NCBI RefSeq assembly: GCF_000516555.1
Contig: NZ_AZSJ01000003.1
Span: 2,656,669 to 2,720,668, forward strand
Origin: Afipia sp. P52-10
Lineage (GTDB): Bacteria; Pseudomonadota; Alphaproteobacteria; Rhizobiales; Xanthobacteraceae
Direction of reading: 5' to 3'
DNA length: 64,000 nt
Every line of letters starts with the position of its first letter. The stretch's first letter is position 1. Of this stretch, positions 23,425-31,914 are shown piece after piece. The position numbers were made by a program, and so were the translations under genes. Below the pieces are notes generated by a model. The model searched no databases, had not been told where the DNA came from, and was given only the letters and a program-made list of their open reading frames with translations.

Positions 23425-25338
23425 GTGGATATTCGATCAGAAGCAAGCAAAGCCGGCATTCAGTCCGACTATCACGACGTCCATGGACGGCGTCATATCG
23501 TCTCGGACGATACGCTGCGACGCGTACTGGAGGCGTTGCCGCAGGCGGAGCATACATCCGCCCCCTATGTGCGGCGTAGCCACGACAACCGGCCATTGCC
23601 GTTGCCCAGCATCAGGGGAGCACGCTGGCAACTTCGTAACCAGAATGGAGTTGTTGAAACGGGAACGGTCGAGAACGAGCGGGTTGTTTTGCCGGAGGAT
23701 ATGCCGGTTGGACTCTATGACCTTGACGTGATCGGTGGGGATGATCAGGTCTCATCGCGGCTGTTGCTGGCAGCGCCCGCCGAAGCCTATTCGGGGGATT
23801 TCGACCGCGTTTGGGTGCTGTCCATCCAGCTCTATAGCCTCGTCTCCGACCGCAACTGGGGCATCGGCGACTTTTCCGATCTAAAGGACTTGCTTCAGCT
23901 GTGTGCCTCGATCGGCTGCGCGGGCGTCGGTCTCAATCCGTTGCATGTGCTGTTCGAGGAGCATCCAAACGACTGCAGCCCCTATGCACCGAATAGCCGT
24001 TTGTTTCTCAACCCGCTCTACATCGATGTGCTGGCTGTCCCTGAGTTCGACCATGATTGGATCGAGGACTTGCGGCGGGAGATCGCCGAAGAAAAGTCTA
24101 AGGATCTCATCGATTACTGGAATGTTGCGCGCTGGAAACTTGCCTCGCTCTGGCGGGCGTTCCGCAATTTTCAGAATGACGGCTCCTCGGTCCGGCGGCA
24201 GGCGTTTGAGGATTTCCGACGCGATCGCGGCGAGTTGCTGCGCCGCTTCGCCTATTTTGAGGTTATGCGCAAGCAGTTCCGCATGCCATGGTGGGAGTGG
24301 CCGGAGCGGGTGCGTAATCCGTCTGAGCAGGATATCGACGCTCAGCGAGCCGGACTCGCCGGGCAGCAGATGGAATTCATTGAGTATGTGCAGTGGAACG
24401 CTCATATCCAATTGCAGGAATGCTCAACGCTCGCAAAGCAGCTCGGTCTGAAAGTCGGTTTGTATCTCGACATCGCCGTCGGGGTGCGAGCCGACGGTTT
24501 TGACGCATGGTCGGAGCGGCATGTCTTCGCGCGGCAAATATCGGTCGGTGCGCCGCCAGATCTGCTCAACACCATGGGGCAGGATTGGGGCGTGGTTGGG
24601 TTCAATCCGACCGGCCTCCTGAAACGGCGTCTCGAGCCGTTGCGAGCGATGGTCCGGTCGTCGATGAGGTACGCAGGCGCAATCCGGTTGGATCATGTCA
24701 TGGGCCTCCAGAGATTGTACGTCATCCCGGCAGGGCTCTCGCCGGTAGAGGGTGCATATCTTTCGATGCCGCTGGATGCTTCGCTGGCGGTGATCGCGCA
24801 AGAGAGCCAGATCGCGCGATGTATCGTCGTTGGCGAGGATCTCGGGACAGTCCCCGACGGCTTCCGCGAACACCTGCGGGAATGGGGGATATGGTCATAT
24901 CAGGTGATGTTGTTCGAGCGGGAGCACGATGGGCGCTTCAAGCAAGCGAGCTCCTATACGCCGAACGCAGTGGTGACGTTCAATACCCACGATCTGCCCT
25001 CATTCGCGGGTTGGCGCTCGTTTCATGACTTGCGGGTGAAGCTGGCGCTGGGCCAGGATCCTGGCGAAACAGAGGAGCAGCGGTATCAAGCAGTGGCTGC
25101 TTTGGAGCAGCGGTTGATAGAGAGTTCAATCGGCCGACAGGATTTTATGGGTGTCGTCAAATTCCTGAGCACGACACCTTGCCGTATTCTGTCGGTATCG
25201 TTGGACGATCTGCTCGGTGTGGTTGATCAAATCAACGTTCCCGGAACTGTCGATAGCCATCCAAACTGGCGGCGGCGGTTGCCGCAATCGGCGGATTATG
25301 CAGAGAGGCTTAAGGCGCTTGCGACAACGCGAGTCTAA
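23425..25338 (+). CDS. malQ: 4-alpha-glucanotransferase (amylomaltase)
   Basis: 637 residues, GH77. It disproportionates maltodextrins and releases glucose. The N-terminus has the usual MalQ helical start (IQSDYHDVHGRRHIVSDDTLRRVLEAL), and the barrel has GIGDFSDLKDLLQL, DCSPYAPNSRLFLNPLY, the nucleophile AGAIRLDHVMGLQRLYVIP, the acid/base VVGEDLGTVP and VVTFNTHDLPSFAGW. The GTG start follows an AGGA ribosome site. It diverges from glgE, and the shared control region suggests co-expression with the glucan/trehalose operon. Short oligosaccharides left by GlgP and GlgX are its likely substrates. Confidence 0.94.
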   Translation: MDIRSEASKAGIQSDYHDVHGRRHIVSDDTLRRVLEALPQAEHTSAPYVRRSHDNRPLPLPSIRGARWQLRNQNGVVETGTVENERVVLPEDMPVGLYDLDVIGGDDQVSSRLLLAAPAEAYSGDFDRVWVLSIQLYSLVSDRNWGIGDFSDLKDLLQLCASIGCAGVGLNPLHVLFEEHPNDCSPYAPNSRLFLNPLYIDVLAVPEFDHDWIEDLRREIAEEKSKDLIDYWNVARWKLASLWRAFRNFQNDGSSVRRQAFEDFRRDRGELLRRFAYFEVMRKQFRMPWWEWPERVRNPSEQDIDAQRAGLAGQQMEFIEYVQWNAHIQLQECSTLAKQLGLKVGLYLDIAVGVRADGFDAWSERHVFARQISVGAPPDLLNTMGQDWGVVGFNPTGLLKRRLEPLRAMVRSSMRYAGAIRLDHVMGLQRLYVIPAGLSPVEGAYLSMPLDASLAVIAQESQIARCIVVGEDLGTVPDGFREHLREWGIWSYQVMLFEREHDGRFKQASSYTPNAVVTFNTHDLPSFAGWRSFHDLRVKLALGQDPGETEEQRYQAVAALEQRLIESSIGRQDFMGVVKFLSTTPCRILSVSLDDLLGVVDQINVPGTVDSHPNWRRRLPQSADYAERLKALATTRV

Positions 25339-25664
25339 GCGGTGTGAATCGCCGAAGCCCGGGGGTGAGAGTTTCTTGCCGACCTCATCTCTCAAGAAAG
25401 TCTCCTCGCAAAAATTGGCAGTTCTCTCGCTCAACGCCTCACTCGAGTGGGAGGATCGTTGCTTTACGCACGAGTGGTATCTAATTCATATCCATTAGAA
25501 CTTGCGCGAAGCGGGCGCAAGGCGGGGTGGTATCGTTCTTCTTCGTTCACAGAATCCTACATTCTGCGCCTATTTAGAAGGTGCTCGACCTAGCCCTCAA
25601 ATTGGTGCTTGCATTATTTAACTCATATGAGTTATATGCGCGGCATTCGATACGGAGGCCGCTG
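25339..25664. other. Intergenic stretch between malQ and TetR gene
   Basis: No gene supported. It contains a weak inverted repeat TCTAAT-N8-ATTAGA (25480-25499) and, near its right end, the perfect 16-bp palindrome listed separately. A/T content rises from about 25470 onward, consistent with a promoter for the downstream regulator gene. Confidence 0.5.
25619..25634. promoter_or_regulatory. 16-bp palindrome, probable TetR autoregulatory operator
   Basis: Perfect palindrome TAACTCATATGAGTTA, 30 bp upstream of the TetR ATG and next to its GGAGG ribosome site. Position and symmetry fit an autorepressor site that would also control the overlapping acyl-CoA dehydrogenase gene. Confidence 0.6.
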
Positions 25665-26393
25665 ATGGGACGTGCAGGACGCGCGGAGAAAGCGAGCAGC
25701 GCTGAGGCGTCGCAAACGCGACTGGCGTTGATTTACGCGGCCGAGCGTCTGTTCGCTGAACAGGGTCTGCAAAGGACGTCGCTGCGGCAGATCAATATCG
25801 AGGCAGGTCAACGCAACGAATCTGCCATTCATTATCATTTCGGTTCGCGCGAGGCGGTGATCCTGGCGATCCTGGAACTTAGAACCCGACCGATTAACGA
25901 GGTTCGGTTGCAAATGCTCTCCGAGGCGCGAACCAAGGCAGGAGATGCTCCGCTGAGTTCTGCCGCGCTTGCGGAAGTCATGGTCATGCCGCTTGCTCAG
26001 TCGATCTCTGTCGGCGCTCAAGCCAATTACTATATTCGGTTCTTGACCCAGCTTTCGCTCGATCGCGCGATGCGCCAGCGCGTCTCCGACGGGCCGCACG
26101 ACACCGCGGTTGTTCAGTGCGTAAAGGAGTTGGCGCGGAGCAAGCCTTACTATCCGATTCCAGTCGTGCGCCAGCGGTTCGTCGCCGCGTCGTTCGTGAT
26201 GAATCGCATGCTGGCGATTCTTGAAGAGATCATGCAGACCCAACGAGAGCGCAGCGCGGCGACGCTCGACAGTGAGCTCCGCATCGCGAACGTCATCGAC
26301 ATGATGGTCGGGATCTTCGATGCACCAGTTTCTCCGAGTGCGATTTGCGCACTGGAAGCCATCAACAGGAAGCGGGACAGTGCAAAGAGTTGA
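25665..26393 (+). CDS. TetR/AcrR-family transcriptional regulator
   Basis: About 242 residues. TetR DNA-binding domain: LIYAAERLFAEQGLQRTSLRQINIEAGQRNESAIHYHFGSREAVILAIL, with the expected helix-turn-helix and the HYHFGSREA hallmark. The C-terminal region, with FLTQLSLDRAMRQRV, resembles regulators of fatty-acid or steroid-type catabolism. The start is fixed by GGAGG (25654-25658) with 6-base spacing; a longer frame upstream would run through the palindrome. Its 3' end overlaps the double acyl-CoA dehydrogenase gene by 14 bp, so the two form one unit and the dehydrogenase is a likely target. Confidence 0.92.
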   Translation: MGRAGRAEKASSAEASQTRLALIYAAERLFAEQGLQRTSLRQINIEAGQRNESAIHYHFGSREAVILAILELRTRPINEVRLQMLSEARTKAGDAPLSSAALAEVMVMPLAQSISVGAQANYYIRFLTQLSLDRAMRQRVSDGPHDTAVVQCVKELARSKPYYPIPVVRQRFVAASFVMNRMLAILEEIMQTQRERSAATLDSELRIANVIDMMVGIFDAPVSPSAICALEAINRKRDSAKS

Positions 26394-28719
26394 AACCAGC
26401 GAAGGGCTCGGCGGCTTTCGCGCGGAAGTTCGTGAGTTCGTCGAAAGTCAATTGCCTGCGGATATCCGCGACACGGTCAGATCGCGGCGACTGATCTCAC
26501 GAGAGCAGGCTCAGCGATGGCAGCGGACGCTGAGCGCTAAAGGGTGGGGTGCGCCGAGTTGGCCGAAGCGTTTTGGCGGAACCGGGTGGCCGCTCGTCAA
26601 GCAGGCGATCTTGCAGGAAGAGCTCCTTCTGTCTGGCGCTCCGGCGATCGAAAGTCTCGGGCTTGGCACGATTGGTCCGACGATCATCCGGCACGGCACG
26701 AGGGAGCAACAAGAACGGTTTCTCTCTCGAATTGTCAATTTCGACGACTATTGGGCTCAGGCCTATTCCGAGCCAGGCGCCGGGTCTGATCTGGCCTCGT
26801 TGAAATGTGCTGCTCGTCGCGATGGCGACGACGACTACATCGTCAACGGGACCAAAATCTGGCAGAGCCATGCGCATTGGGCCAATTGGGCTCTTGTTCT
26901 GGTGCGAACCGCGACGACGGGGCGCAAGCAGGAAGGCATTACAGTTCTGCTCGTAGACTTGACGTCCCCGGGCGTCACCGTTCGCCCGATCAAGTTCATC
27001 AACGGCACCCTGTTCCACTCGGAGCTGTTCTTCGACGACGTGCGCGTTCCGGCTGCGAACCGGGTCGGCGAAGAAGGGGCAGGTTGGTCGATTGCCAAGA
27101 GCCTGCTCGTCACCGAACGGCTTTTCACCGGCCGCGTTCCGGAGTGCAAGGCGCAGCTCGCCCACTTAAAGGCGCTGACGGTCCATGCAGGCCCTGGCGG
27201 ATGCGACTTGCAGGAGCAGCCGTGGTTCGGGCGACGGATTGCCGAGCTTGAGATTCGGCTGCAGGCCTTCGAGGCAGCCTGGTGGCGCGCCGTAGAGCGT
27301 GCCCAGCATGGTGACGATCTCGGCGCCGAAGTGATGAAGCTGCGTCTGATTGGCGGCGCGTTGCTGCAGGAGCTGTTCGGCTTGCAGCTGGAGGTGGTTG
27401 GCGCCGATGGCTTGCGAGTCGATCCTGCATCGCTGGAGGAGGATGGAGCCGCCGCAGCGGAGCCGTTGGGGCCCGGTTACGCCGAGAACATCCATATCCA
27501 CCATTTCCGTTATCGAGGCATTACGCTCGGAACGGGTTCGGCCGAGGTCCAGCGCGATCTGGTGGCACGCGAGATTTTCGAGCGTGGCGATACAGTCGAC
27601 CAGCCGGTCGCCGAAACCGAAGATGAGCAGATGCTGCGCGAGACGGTCAGCCGCTTCATTGAGCGCGATTACCCGTTTGCGCGACGTCGCGCCATTGTCG
27701 CGCAACCGGTACCGTTCGACGCTGATGCCTGGAAGGGGCTTGCCGATCTTGGCATGGTTGGCCTGATCGCACCCGCCGAGATTGGCGGATATGGCGGTCG
27801 AATTCGCGATCTCGCCATCGTCGCCGAGAGTCTGGGTGAAGGGATACCTGTCGAACCTTACGTTTGGACAGCGGTTGCCGGCGTTAAGATTGCGGGTGCA
27901 TTTCCAGAGGCCGCCGCAGCAGCGGGTCTGTCGCTGTCGAAGATGATCGCAGGCGAGCAGCGTGTCGCATTGGCTTACCTCGAGCGCGGAGCGCGCTTCG
28001 ATCCTGCCTATTGCAGGACTGTCGCCAGGCGATCGGGCGCGGGCTGGGTCCTGACCGGACAGAAGCAGCTGGTCTGGGGAGCAAGTAGTTCCTCGGTGAT
28101 GATCGTCAGCGCACGTCTTGAGACGTCGCAAGGCGAGCTTGCGTTGTTTTGTGTCGATACGACGAGACTGCCGCCGATCCGGCCGGGTCGTGCTTACAAT
28201 GACCGCTCGACATCCGACATTGCCTTCGATGGCCTGCTGCTTGCGGACGACGCGCTCGTCGCAGGAGGCGATGTTGCATCCGCTGTCTTGCACGAGGTCG
28301 TCGACCTCGTGACGCTGGCCTTGTGCGCCGAAGGCGTCGGCGCGATGGAGCGGGCGTTGAAGATCACCATCGATTACATGAAAGCCCGACAGCAGTTTGG
28401 GCGCTCGATCTCCGAATTCCAGGCACTGCGTCACCGTCTCGTTGAGCATTCACTTGCGCTGTATAACGTTCGATCGCTTGTTCGACTTGCAGTCACCGCC
28501 GTTGATCAGGACGGCGACGGCGTCGCTATCCGGAAAGCTGTTTCGGCGGCCAAATGGATGGCGGGCAAGGCTGCACGCCAGATCGGACATGATGTGCTGC
28601 AGCTCCATGGTGCTATTGGTTTCCAGGATGAGACGCCCATCAGCCACTACGCAAAATTTCTGATCTCGCTGGATGCCATGTTGGGCGACTCTGAATATCA
28701 CCTGACACGATACATCTAG
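26380..28719 (+). CDS. Tandem (fused) acyl-CoA dehydrogenase
   Basis: 779 residues with two complete acyl-CoA dehydrogenase modules. Module 1 (about 1-395) has [34 protein letters not shown]-type FAD/substrate segments. It lacks Glu at the MCAD-type C-terminal position ([10 protein letters not shown]) but has Glu246 in VTERLF, the position used by isovaleryl-/long-chain-type enzymes. Module 2 (about 412-779) has [14 protein letters not shown] and a dehydrogenase C-terminus ([22 protein letters not shown]). It has no obvious catalytic Glu at either position. This pattern matches the alpha2beta2 steroid-side-chain dehydrogenases, where only one subunit is catalytic. The GTG start overlaps the TetR gene. 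The substrate is unknown; a bulky acyl-CoA is inferred. Confidence 0.88.
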   Translation: [779 protein letters not shown]

Positions 28720-28831
28720 ATATCGAGTGGTTCGATCCAACATGTGCATCCCATTGCGATAGCGGCGCTTGCAAATGTTGGAATCGAAGAACCGCCGGCA
28801 AACATAGTGGCTTAGTGGAGCGCTTGGATTT

Positions 28832-28874
28832 GACATTCGCATTTTTGACCGCGGCGAGGTGTGATGCGAATGTC
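28832..28874. other. 11-bp inverted repeat between the double ACAD and tctC genes
   Basis: Perfect arms GACATTCGCAT (28832-28842) and ATGCGAATGTC (28864-28874) separated by 21 bases. It lies 113 bp after the dehydrogenase stop and about 100 bp before the tctC start. It may be a terminator stem, lacking a T run, or a two-site operator for tctC. Confidence 0.5.
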
Positions 28875-28973
28875 GAACCCGCTTCACGCGAGATCGCAGC
28901 GTAGGTCTGTTGAAGTTCGTTTGTAACGTGCGCACGAACAAGTTGATCTGATTGTGACGAGTGGGAGAGAGTT

Positions 28974-29951
28974 GTGATTAAGCGATTTGCTGTGGTTGCG
29001 AGTCTGCTGACGCTGGTTGTGCCGTTCGCCGAAGTGCAGGCACAGGACAACTGGCCGAACAAGCCGGTACGGATCATCGTCAATGCGGCTGCCGGTAGCG
29101 GAAGCGATGCCTCCGGCCGGATATTCTCGGAGCGATTGACGAAGGCCTTCGGACAACCGTTCATTCTCGATTTCAAACCGGGAGCGAACGGGATCGTCGG
29201 AACAGAGGCCGCAGCCAAGTCGCCGAACGACGGCTACACGCTATTGTACACGTACACCGCCGCGCATGTGGTCAATCCGGCGCTTTACCCCAAGCTGACT
29301 TACGATCCGCTGAAGGATTTTACTCCGATCGCGCAAGTCGGCTCCGGCGGTAATCTTCTCGTTGTTGCTCCGACGCTGCCGGCGAACAATCTCAGTGAGT
29401 TCATCGCTTATGTGAAATCGAAGCCTGCCGATGAATTGTCCTATGGTTCGTGGGGCTCGGGCTCCGGTGGACACCTGAGCATGGAAGCGCTCAAGCAGCA
29501 GACCGGACTTCAGATCAAGCATATCCCGTACAAATCGTCGCCGGCGTCGCTGACCGATCTGATGGGGGGCGTTCTCGACTCGGCCTTTGCGCCAGTCGCG
29601 ATCAGCCTACCTCTGGTCCAGGCGGGAAAGCTCAAGGCGATCGCAGTGAGCGGTCCTTATCGCGTGCCGCAACTGCCCGACGTCAAGACCATGTCCGAGC
29701 AGGGCGTCAATTTTGATGTGGCTGCCTACTATGCATTCGTCGCGCCGACAGGTACGCCGAAGAGCATCATCGATCGGCTGAATAAGGCAATTAACGAGGT
29801 TCTGTCGGCGCCTGACACGGCCGAGAAGCTGACCAATCTGGGGTTTTCGAAACTGCCGGTGAAGACGCCGGAAGAGTTCGATGCGACTATCAAGAGCGAT
29901 TTTCAGATATGGGGCGATATCGTCCGCAAGGGAAACATCAAAGTGGATTGA
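28974..29951 (+). CDS. TTT-family (TctC/Bug) periplasmic solute-binding protein
   Basis: 325 residues. It has a Sec signal peptide (MIKRFAVVASLLTLVVPFAEVQAQ, cleaved near residue 24), then the Bug/TctC fold: WPNKPVRIIVNAAAGSGSDASGRIFSERL, FKPGANGIVGTEAAAKSPNDGYTLL and YDPLKDFTPIAQVG. These bind carboxylates or small organic anions for a TctAB permease. The GTG start follows GGGAGAGA. No tctA or tctB is adjacent; the only pair in the window is at 44.8-46.7 kb. The 6-bp repeat GTTCGT (28915-28920)/ACGAAC (28934-28939) just upstream may be regulatory. Confidence 0.93.
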   Translation: MIKRFAVVASLLTLVVPFAEVQAQDNWPNKPVRIIVNAAAGSGSDASGRIFSERLTKAFGQPFILDFKPGANGIVGTEAAAKSPNDGYTLLYTYTAAHVVNPALYPKLTYDPLKDFTPIAQVGSGGNLLVVAPTLPANNLSEFIAYVKSKPADELSYGSWGSGSGGHLSMEALKQQTGLQIKHIPYKSSPASLTDLMGGVLDSAFAPVAISLPLVQAGKLKAIAVSGPYRVPQLPDVKTMSEQGVNFDVAAYYAFVAPTGTPKSIIDRLNKAINEVLSAPDTAEKLTNLGFSKLPVKTPEEFDATIKSDFQIWGDIVRKGNIKVD

Positions 29952-30079
29952 GCGATCCTGGTCTTTTCCGGAAGGGTTTGACCGCTATGCGATGTATGAC
30001 GTGAGCGGCTGCGGATCCATGCACTGGCCGCGCAATGCAACCAGGGCTTCTGAAAACGTAAGCAGGGGTGGATGATCGC

Positions 30080-30781
30080 CTAGCCCCGGCTGCGCTTCGC
30101 CGAGGTTGAAGGATAACCGTCCTCTGCAGCGGCGAGTGTGCTGAAACGTGCATTTCGCACATGGTTACGCATCGCTTCTTCGGCGTTCGACGGATTGCGC
30201 CCTTGCAGCGCCGCCAAGATGGCCTTGTGTTCGTTGAATGCGGCCTGCGCCCGCCCTGGACGCGTGCTCGAACGTAGCCGGTTTAATCGGAGCTGATAAT
30301 AGACCCCGTCCAGTAGCAAGAGCTCAAGCCGCTCACAACGCGCGGCCTTGGCGATTGCGAAATGGAAGTCTTCATCCGTGGAGCGCTGGACATACGCTTC
30401 GCCTGCGGCAAGCGCGGGCTGCTCGGCATGATGGGCCAGCATCTCCTCCAGGCGGTCGAGTTCGCGTCCGGTCGCGCGCTCTGCGGCCAGTCGCGCGGCC
30501 ATTCCCTCCAGGGCTTCTCGCACCAGGAAAAGCTGTTCGAGATCCGCCTTGCTGAAGGTGATGACGCTGACGCCCAGCCGGGGGGTGCGCGTCACGAGCC
30601 GACCTTCGAGACGACCGAGCGCCTCGCGCAAAGGGCCCCGGCTGATGCCGAGCTGCCGCGCAAGCTCGGCCTCGGAAAGCTTCTCCCCCGGCTCGAACTC
30701 TCCGGAAGTGATCGCTTCGACGATCTTCGTGAAGGCCTCGCTCGCGAGTGAGGTACCAGCGATGGGGTGCAGCGCGCTCAT
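30080..30781 (-). CDS. GntR-family (FCD) transcriptional regulator
   Basis: 233 residues. The N-terminal winged helix-turn-helix reads AFTKIVEAITSGEFEPGEKLSEAELARQLGISRGPLREALGRLEGRGL-like. The C-terminal FCD effector domain has the metal/ligand residues DFHFAIAKAA, FNEHKAIL and MRNHVRNARF. It diverges from the lyase-amidase-ABC transporter operon, and a 14-bp palindrome overlapping a promoter -35 lies in the shared interval. I infer that it represses that operon and is released by a carboxylate pathway intermediate. Confidence 0.92.
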   Translation of the reverse strand: MSALHPIAGTSLASEAFTKIVEAITSGEFEPGEKLSEAELARQLGISRGPLREALGRLEGRLVTRTPRLGVSVITFSKADLEQLFLVREALEGMAARLAAERATGRELDRLEEMLAHHAEQPALAAGEAYVQRSTDEDFHFAIAKAARCERLELLLLDGVYYQLRLNRLRSSTRPGRAQAAFNEHKAILAALQGRNPSNAEEAMRNHVRNARFSTLAAAEDGYPSTSAKRSRG

Positions 30782-30950
30782 TCATACATCCCGATTGACC
30801 ACAGAGGCGTAACACGCTGCACAAGATTCGCACAGTGAAAACAGTTGGCAATAAGCAGTCATGCGTAAAAGATGCGCATATTCTGCGAATTTATGACCAC
30901 TTAGAGAGAGAAGCTCGTGCAGATGAGTTCTGTAGCTGAATTATCCTGAA

Positions 30951-30983
30951 AACTGTTGACAGTTCCGGAGGCATGCGTATCGT
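30951..30983 (+). promoter_or_regulatory. Promoter with overlapping GntR-type operator for the catabolic operon
   Basis: TTGACA (30956-30961), 16 bp, then TATCGT (30978-30983) form a plausible sigma-70 promoter. The perfect palindrome AACTGT-TG-ACAGTT (30951-30964) overlaps the -35. Its TGT-TG-ACA core fits the general GntR/FadR pattern of facing GT/AC half-sites. A separate ACAGTT half-site lies at 30841-30846. The first operon gene starts at 31032. Confidence 0.6.
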
Positions 30984-31031
30984 CCGTGCAGCTCGCTCCC
31001 GCCGGGGCGTTGCAAGACTAGGAATGTGCGG

Positions 31032-31901
31032 ATGCGTTCGACCGACCAGCTCAAGGCCTTAATGGCGCGCCGCGCCGCGGTGACCCTGCCTGGGGCCGCC
31101 AATGCGATGTTTGCCCGCGTGATCGAGGATCTTGGCTTCGAGGCGATCTATGTGACCGGCGCCGGCATTGCCAACATGTCTCTCGGCGTGCCGGACATCG
31201 GTCTGACGACGCTGACCGAGGTTGCAGAGGCGGTGGCGGCGATCTCCGACACGGTGTCCCTGCCGCTGCTGGTCGATGCCGACACCGGGTTCGGCAACGC
31301 CGTCAACATGGTGCGCACCGTGCGCGCGCTGGAGCGCGCAGGGGCCGCGGGGCTTCAGATCGAGGATCAGGTCTTTCCGAAGAAATGCGGGCACTTCAAC
31401 GGCAAGGACGTGATCCCGCTCAACGAAATGGTGCAGAAGATCAAAGCCGCTGTCGACGCGCGGCAGGATCAAAATTTACAGATCGTGGCGCGCACGGATG
31501 CTGCGGCCGTCGAGGGGATCGACCGGGCGATCGAGCGCGCTCAGGCGTTTGTGGAGGCCGGCGCCGACGCCACGTTCGTCGAGGCGCCGATCTCTGCCGA
31601 GCAGCTTGCACGCATCCCGGCCTCGCTCGCCGTGCCGCAGGTGGCCAACATCGTTTTCGGCGGTCGGACCCCGGACCCCGGCCGGGAGAAGCTCGCGGAC
31701 ATGGGTTTCTCCATCGTGCTCTACGCCAATGCCGCTCTGCAAGCGGCGCTTCGTGCCTCCTATGAGGTGCTGGGCGCTCTCAAGCGCGACGGAACACTCA
31801 CGGCGGTCGCAGACCGTCTCGCGTCCTTCGAGGAACGGCAGCGGGCGGTAGCCAAAGATCGATGGGATGCGCTCGAAGCGCGCTACCGGATCGGCGCATG
31901 A
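31032..31901 (+). CDS. Isocitrate lyase/PEP mutase superfamily lyase
   Basis: 289 residues. ICL/PEP-mutase barrel with the Mg-binding segment VDADTGFGNAVNMVRTV (Asp82, Asp84), the active-site loop EDQVFPKKCGHFNGK (Cys119) and ARTDA. A KKCGH-type Cys marks a C-C lyase rather than a phosphonate mutase. Methylisocitrate lyase and 2,3-dimethylmalate lyase are the nearest functional models, but the loop differs from classical PrpB (KRCGHRPNK). It probably cleaves a 2-hydroxy- or methyl-malate-type diacid to pyruvate or glyoxylate plus a small acid. ATG 31032 has AGGA 8 bases upstream; the GTG at 31026 is too close. First gene of the GntR-controlled operon. Confidence 0.88.
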   Translation: MRSTDQLKALMARRAAVTLPGAANAMFARVIEDLGFEAIYVTGAGIANMSLGVPDIGLTTLTEVAEAVAAISDTVSLPLLVDADTGFGNAVNMVRTVRALERAGAAGLQIEDQVFPKKCGHFNGKDVIPLNEMVQKIKAAVDARQDQNLQIVARTDAAAVEGIDRAIERAQAFVEAGADATFVEAPISAEQLARIPASLAVPQVANIVFGGRTPDPGREKLADMGFSIVLYANAALQAALRASYEVLGALKRDGTLTAVADRLASFEERQRAVAKDRWDALEARYRIGA

Positions 31902-31914
31902 GGGAGGACTGACG

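Noticed and set aside
27166-28449. 427-residue minus-strand open frame inside the double dehydrogenase gene
   Set aside because: Antisense shadow; the plus strand carries conserved dehydrogenase motifs throughout.
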